In this document: positions 60,080 to 64,000 of the stretch, piece by piece
How positions within the stretch are numbered: position 1 is the first letter of the stretch
How the letters are laid out: each line of letters starts with the position of its first letter
DNA from: a bacterium Scap17
GTDB taxonomy: Bacteria; Pseudomonadota; Gammaproteobacteria; Pseudomonadales; Halomonadaceae
DNA: 64,000 bases
Assembly: GCA_013376735.1 (NCBI GenBank)
Contig: VINJ01000001.1
Span: 3,224,001-3,288,000, forward strand
Direction: 5' to 3'
Program-made: the position numbers and the translations under genes
Notes under the pieces: generated by a model
Told to the model about the DNA's origin: nothing
Databases searched by the model: none
The model's input: the letters and a program-made list of their open reading frames with translations, nothing else

Positions 60080-63000
60080 TCAGGCTTCGCGCTTGGACTC
60101 GGCCAGATCGACCAGCTCGCGCAGGGCGACCGCGAACAGCGGGAAGCTCAGCTGAGCACCGCCCTTCATCTCGCCGAGCAGTGAGCACCAGCGGCTGACC
60201 AGACTTTCATGGCTGGCCATCCAGCTGTCGACACGCTCATCGATCTCGCGCGGTGCATTGTCCTGCTTGAGCACGCTGACGGTCAGGGCCAGCTGCTGAC
60301 GATCGAGATCATCGCGGAAGCTCTCACGTGCCTGCGCCTGCCAGCTGTCCTGCACCTCAAGGCCGTTGATCTTGTCACCGACCCACGGCAGCTCCAGACG
60401 ATGGCCGATGCCGTAGAAGGCTTCTGCCACGCGATTGATCTTCTCGCCGGTCGCCTTGGCCGCCTCGATGATACCGAGACCTGCATAGAGGCTTGAGGTC
60501 GCGGCGATGGTGCTGGCCAGGGCCTCCGGCACGCCTGCCTCGACATAGCTGTCGCGACGCGCTTCCCAGTTCTCGCGGGCTTCGCCCTTGAGACGCTCAC
60601 CGATGCTCTCGGAGAGCTGGGCCAGACGCGGGGCGAAGTGGCCGATGCATTCCTTGACGCCCATGGCGCTGCGCTGACGCAGGAACCAGCGAGTGGCACG
60701 ACGCATCAGGCGCATCAGATCGCCCATCATGCGGTACTGCAGTTCTGCCGGCACCTGGTGATCGAGGGCCTCGATCTGGGTCCACAGCGCTTCCAGATTG
60801 AAGCTGTCACGCGCCACGATGTAGGCACGCGCGATTTCCGCCTTGTCGGCACCGGTGGTGTCTTCCAGGCGACGCACGAAGGCGATGCCCATGTGGTCGA
60901 CCAGGTCATTGGCGATCTGGGTCGCGGCGATTTCACGCTTCAGACGGTGCTGATACATCTCTTCCGGGAAGCGCTCCATCAGCACGCGCGGGAAGGCGCG
61001 CTCGAGGTGCTGCTGCACGTAGCTGTCGTCCGGCACGTCAGAGGCGATCAGGCTGGTCTTGAGGTCGCTCTTGGCGTAGGAGACCAGCACGGACAGTTCC
61101 GGCAGGGTCAGGGCTTCACCGGCGTTGGAACGCTCGATCAGCGCCTCATCGGACGGCAGGAATTCGAGTTCACGATCCAGGGTGCCGGCCGCTTCCAGCT
61201 CATTGATGAAGCGACGGAAGACGCCCATGCCTTCCTTGGACTGCTGCTCGGAGAGCGACAGTGCCTGGGTCTGGCGATAGTTGTCCTTGATCACCAGCTC
61301 GCCGACTTCGTCGGTCATCTCGGCCAGCTGCTGATTGCGTTGCTTGTCGGTCAGGTCACCGCGGGCAACGATGTCATCCAGCAGGATCTTGATGTTGACC
61401 TCGTGATCCGAGCAGTTCACGCCACCGGCATTGTCGATGAAGTCGGTGTTGACGCGCACGCCACGCTTGGCCGCGGCTTCCATGCGCCCACGCTGGGTCA
61501 GCCCTAGGTTGCCGCCTTCGCCCACTACCTTGCAGCGCAGCTCACGGCCGTCGATGCGCAGGCCATCGTTGGCCTTGTCGCCAACCTCGGCGTGAGTCTC
61601 GCTGGAGGCCTTGACGTAGGTCCCGATACCGCCGTTCCAGATCAGGTCGACCTGCGCCTTGAGCATCGCGTTGATCAGCTCGTTAGGCGCCAGATGGTCA
61701 GCACTGATATCGAAGACTTCCTTCATCTGCGGGCTGATGGCGATGGTCTTGGCATCACGCGAGAACAGACCGCCGCCTTCGCTGATCAGGCTCTTGTCGT
61801 AGTCGTCCCAGCTGGAACGCGGCAGACGGAACAGACGCTCGCGCTCGGCGAAGCTCTTCGCGGTGTCCGGATTCGGATCGACGAAAATGTTGCGGTGGTT
61901 GAAGGCACCGACCAGACGAATCTTCTCGGACAGCAGCATGCCGTTGCCGAAGACGTCACCGGCCATGTCACCGATACCGACCACACTGAACTCGTCTTCC
62001 TGGATGTTGATGCCCATCTCGCGGAAATGACGCTGCACGCTGACCCAAGCGCCCTTGGCGGTGATGCCCATGCCCTTGTGGTCGTAACCGTTGGCGCCAC
62101 CGGAGGCGAAGGCATCGCCCAGCCAGAAGCCGTACTCGTTGGAGATGGCGTTGGCGATGTCGGAGAAGGTCGCGGTGCCCTTGTCGGCCGCGACGACCAT
62201 GTAGGGGTCGTCTTCGTCGTAACGCACGACGGCCGTCGGGGCCACCACGTCACCGCCGGACAGGTTGTCGGTGATGTCGAGCAGTGCGCGGATGAAGATC
62301 TGGTAGCAGGCGATACCTTCCTTCTGGATCACGTCGCGGTCGGTGGTTTCCGGCATGCGCTTGCAGACGAAACCGCCCTTGGCGCCGACCGGCACGATGA
62401 CCGCGTTCTTGACCTGCTGTGCCTTGACCAGACCCAGCACCTCGGTGCGGAAATCCTCATGACGGTCAGACCAGCGCAGGCCACCACGTGCGACCTTGCC
62501 GCCACGCAGGTGAACACCTTCGACACGCGGCGAGTAGACGAAGATCTCGAACATCGGGCGCGGCTTCGGCACGTCAGGAATGCTGCGCGTGTCGAGCTTG
62601 AAGCTGATGTAGTCCTTGGCCTGGCCATCTTCTGCCGGCTGGAAGAAGTTGGTGCGCAGCGTCGCCATCATCAGGTCGACGTAGCGACGCAGCAGGCGGT
62701 CGTCGTTCAGGCTGGAGACCTGATCGAGCAGACCATTGATGCGCTCGCGGCAGGCGTTGACGTCATCCTCGCCACCCTGACCCTGCGGGTCGAAGCGCAG
62801 GTTGAACAACTGCACCAGCTCGCGGGTGATGTCCGGATGACTGCCCAGCGCATTGGCGATGTAGGCCTGGGAGAGACCGAAGCGGATCTGCTTCAGGTAA
62901 CGCGCGTAGGCACGCAGCATCGCCACTTCACGCCAGTCCAGGCCAGAGCCGATGATCAGGCGGTTGAAGGCATCGGATTCGGCTTCGCCGGACCAGATCT

Positions 63001-64000
63001 TCTTGAAGGCTTCGATGAAGCTCTCGCGCACTTCGGAGAGCTCGACTGCGCCCTTGCCGTGATGCTCGAGATCGAAATCGTGCACCCAGCAGGAGGAATC
63101 GGTGCGGGTGATCTCGTAGGGGCGCTCACCGATGACACGCAGACCGAGGTTTTCCAGCACCGGCAGCACGTCAGAAAGCGGAATCGGCTGATGCTTGTGG
63201 AACAGCTTCAAGTTGACGCCGGAATTGTCGTCCTCGACCAGTCGATAGGTGCTCAGGCCGACGGCCTGGCCTTCGTCCAGCGCACGCAGATGGCCCACGT
63301 CATAGACGGCGGTGCGCGGCGAGAAGTCGTCACGGTAGCTGCCCGGGAAGGCATCACGGTAGCGAGTCATCAGCTCGTTGGCCTGCTCTTCACCGAAGCC
63401 TTCGACCATGGCGGCGTGCAGTTCGTCACGCCAGCTGCGGGCCAGCTGAGCGATCTTGTTCTCCAGCGCGCGCATGTCGTACTGGCCCGGTTCATCGCCC
63501 TTGAAGCGCAGGATGAACTGGATACGCGTCAGTACGGACTCGGACAGATACGGCGTGAAGTCACCGAAGGTGGCGTTCAGCTCTTCACACAGCAGATTCT
63601 GGATGCGCACACGCAGGTCGGTGGAATAGACATCGCGCGGCACGAACACCAGTACCGAGAAGAACTTGCCGAAGCGGTCTTCACGCACGATCAGACGCAC
63701 GCGACGACGCTCACGGATGTTGAGGATGCTGGTGGCGGTACGGGTCAGCTCGTCCGTGGAGATCTGGAAGAGGTCATCACGCGGATAGACTTCCAGAATC
63801 TGCAGCAGGTGCTTGCCATTGTGGCCCTTCGGGTTGACGCCGGCGGCTTCCATGACGTCCTGCACCTTGCGACGCAGAATCGGCACGTTGCGCGGGCTCT
63901 GGTTGTACACCGTGGAGGTGTAGAGCCCCAGGAAGCGGCGCTCGCCGATCACGCGGCCTTCTTCATCGAAGCGCTCGACGGTGATGTAGTCCGGGTAGGC
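60080..64000 (-). CDS. gdhB: NAD-dependent glutamate dehydrogenase, large 180-kDa class, 5' end outside window
   Basis: About 1306 C-terminal residues are present. The class is usually near 1600 residues, so about 300 N-terminal residues are missing beyond the right edge. Visible blocks are the N-terminal-type RRVRLIVREDRFGKFFSVLVFVPRD, the catalytic PVGAKGGFVCKRMP with the substrate lysine, GGLRWSDRHEDFRTEVLGLVKAQQVKNAV and the NAD-binding VVGEGGNLGLTQRGRMEAA. It converts glutamate to 2-oxoglutarate and ammonia and is usually catabolic. The enzyme is soluble and hexameric or tetrameric. The symbol follows Pseudomonas usage. Confidence 0.95.
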   Translation of the reverse strand, partial: AYPDYITVERFDEEGRVIGERRFLGLYTSTVYNQSPRNVPILRRKVQDVMEAAGVNPKGHNGKHLLQILEVYPRDDLFQISTDELTRTATSILNIRERRRVRLIVREDRFGKFFSVLVFVPRDVYSTDLRVRIQNLLCEELNATFGDFTPYLSESVLTRIQFILRFKGDEPGQYDMRALENKIAQLARSWRDELHAAMVEGFGEEQANELMTRYRDAFPGSYRDDFSPRTAVYDVGHLRALDEGQAVGLSTYRLVEDDNSGVNLKLFHKHQPIPLSDVLPVLENLGLRVIGERPYEITRTDSSCWVHDFDLEHHGKGAVELSEVRESFIEAFKKIWSGEAESDAFNRLIIGSGLDWREVAMLRAYARYLKQIRFGLSQAYIANALGSHPDITRELVQLFNLRFDPQGQGGEDDVNACRERINGLLDQVSSLNDDRLLRRYVDLMMATLRTNFFQPAEDGQAKDYISFKLDTRSIPDVPKPRPMFEIFVYSPRVEGVHLRGGKVARGGLRWSDRHEDFRTEVLGLVKAQQVKNAVIVPVGAKGGFVCKRMPETTDRDVIQKEGIACYQIFIRALLDITDNLSGGDVVAPTAVVRYDEDDPYMVVAADKGTATFSDIANAISNEYGFWLGDAFASGGANGYDHKGMGITAKGAWVSVQRHFREMGINIQEDEFSVVGIGDMAGDVFGNGMLLSEKIRLVGAFNHRNIFVDPNPDTAKSFAERERLFRLPRSSWDDYDKSLISEGGGLFSRDAKTIAISPQMKEVFDISADHLAPNELINAMLKAQVDLIWNGGIGTYVKASSETHAEVGDKANDGLRIDGRELRCKVVGEGGNLGLTQRGRMEAAAKRGVRVNTDFIDNAGGVNCSDHEVNIKILLDDIVARGDLTDKQRNQQLAEMTDEVGELVIKDNYRQTQALSLSEQQSKEGMGVFRRFINELEAAGTLDRELEFLPSDEALIERSNAGEALTLPELSVLVSYAKSDLKTSLIASDVPDDSYVQQHLERAFPRVLMERFPEEMYQHRLKREIAATQIANDLVDHMGIAFVRRLEDTTGADKAEIARAYIVARDSFNLEALWTQIEALDHQVPAELQYRMMGDLMRLMRRATRWFLRQRSAMGVKECIGHFAPRLAQLSESIGERLKGEARENWEARRDSYVEAGVPEALASTIAATSSLYAGLGIIEAAKATGEKINRVAEAFYGIGHRLELPWVGDKINGLEVQDSWQAQARESFRDDLDRQQLALTVSVLKQDNAPREIDERVDSWMASHESLVSRWCSLLGEMKGGAQLSFPLFAVALRELVDLAESKREA

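Overview
The window looks like chromosomal DNA from a halophilic or marine gammaproteobacterium, most likely of the Halomonas/Cobetia group (Halomonadaceae). This is inferred from the high G+C content, the mix of gene families (an NhaC antiporter, a large MscK-type channel, the 180-kDa class NAD-glutamate dehydrogenase, type II QueF) and Pseudomonas/Halomonas-like gene neighbourhoods (rnd-ycgL-ycgN, dnaX-ybaB-recR, rlmL-rmf-pyrD). I see no phage, IS element, integrase or CRISPR array. It is mainly core genome with a few accessory transport and regulatory modules.

Layout. 1-9 kb: a membrane VTT/flavin-disulfide oxidoreductase fusion cut by the left edge, an exported MsrA, an MFS exporter divergent from a LysR regulator, an NlpC/P60 lipoprotein and an 879-residue DUF1266 protein. 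9-14.4 kb: a TetR, lipoprotein adaptor and RND pump operon behind a perfect 26-bp palindrome. 14.5-21 kb: housekeeping genes ycgN, ycgL, rnd, recR, ybaB, dnaX and the 4.5S (SRP) RNA gene. 21-26.4 kb: an AbrB-type membrane protein divergent from an overlapping response regulator, TctE-like kinase and periplasmic binding protein operon. 26.4-33.3 kb: the giant mechanosensitive channel, outer-membrane phospholipase A and the yqjD-yqjE-yqjK-like operon. 33.3-43.7 kb: MFS/LysR pair, yhiN-like flavoprotein, ybiT, ppiC, tRNA-Ser, thioesterase, ydjA-like nitroreductase, queF, yadGH. 44-45 kb: an operon of four tRNA-Glu and four tRNA-Gly genes with two broken tRNA-Gly copies. 45-60 kb: msrB, ylqF, alaA, htpX, nhaC, pdxB, a mini-WGR protein, a glutaredoxin-like protein, rlmL, rmf, pyrD and an exported two-domain protein of unknown function. 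60 kb to the end: the C-terminal four fifths of NAD-glutamate dehydrogenase.

How the genes fit together. Several genes serve envelope and osmotic homeostasis (mscK, nhaC, pldA, htpX, NlpC lipoprotein, RND pump), protein-methionine repair (msrA exported, msrB cytosolic) and ribosome biology (rmf and yqjD-like hibernation factors, ylqF, rlmL, ybiT, 4.5S RNA, tRNAs).

The most unusual signals are non-coding. Two tRNA-Gly 3' fragments carry one or two units of a 16-17-bp repeat inside the T-loop. A possible small RNA with three hairpins ends in a strong terminator in the 834-bp gap between rmf and pyrD. The ylqF leader can fold over a GGAGG sequence. Short tandem duplications of 8-24 bp recur in intergenic DNA, over stop codons and in linker-coding DNA. 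The AbrB/two-component/binding-protein cluster is the best candidate for a little-described solute-responsive module.
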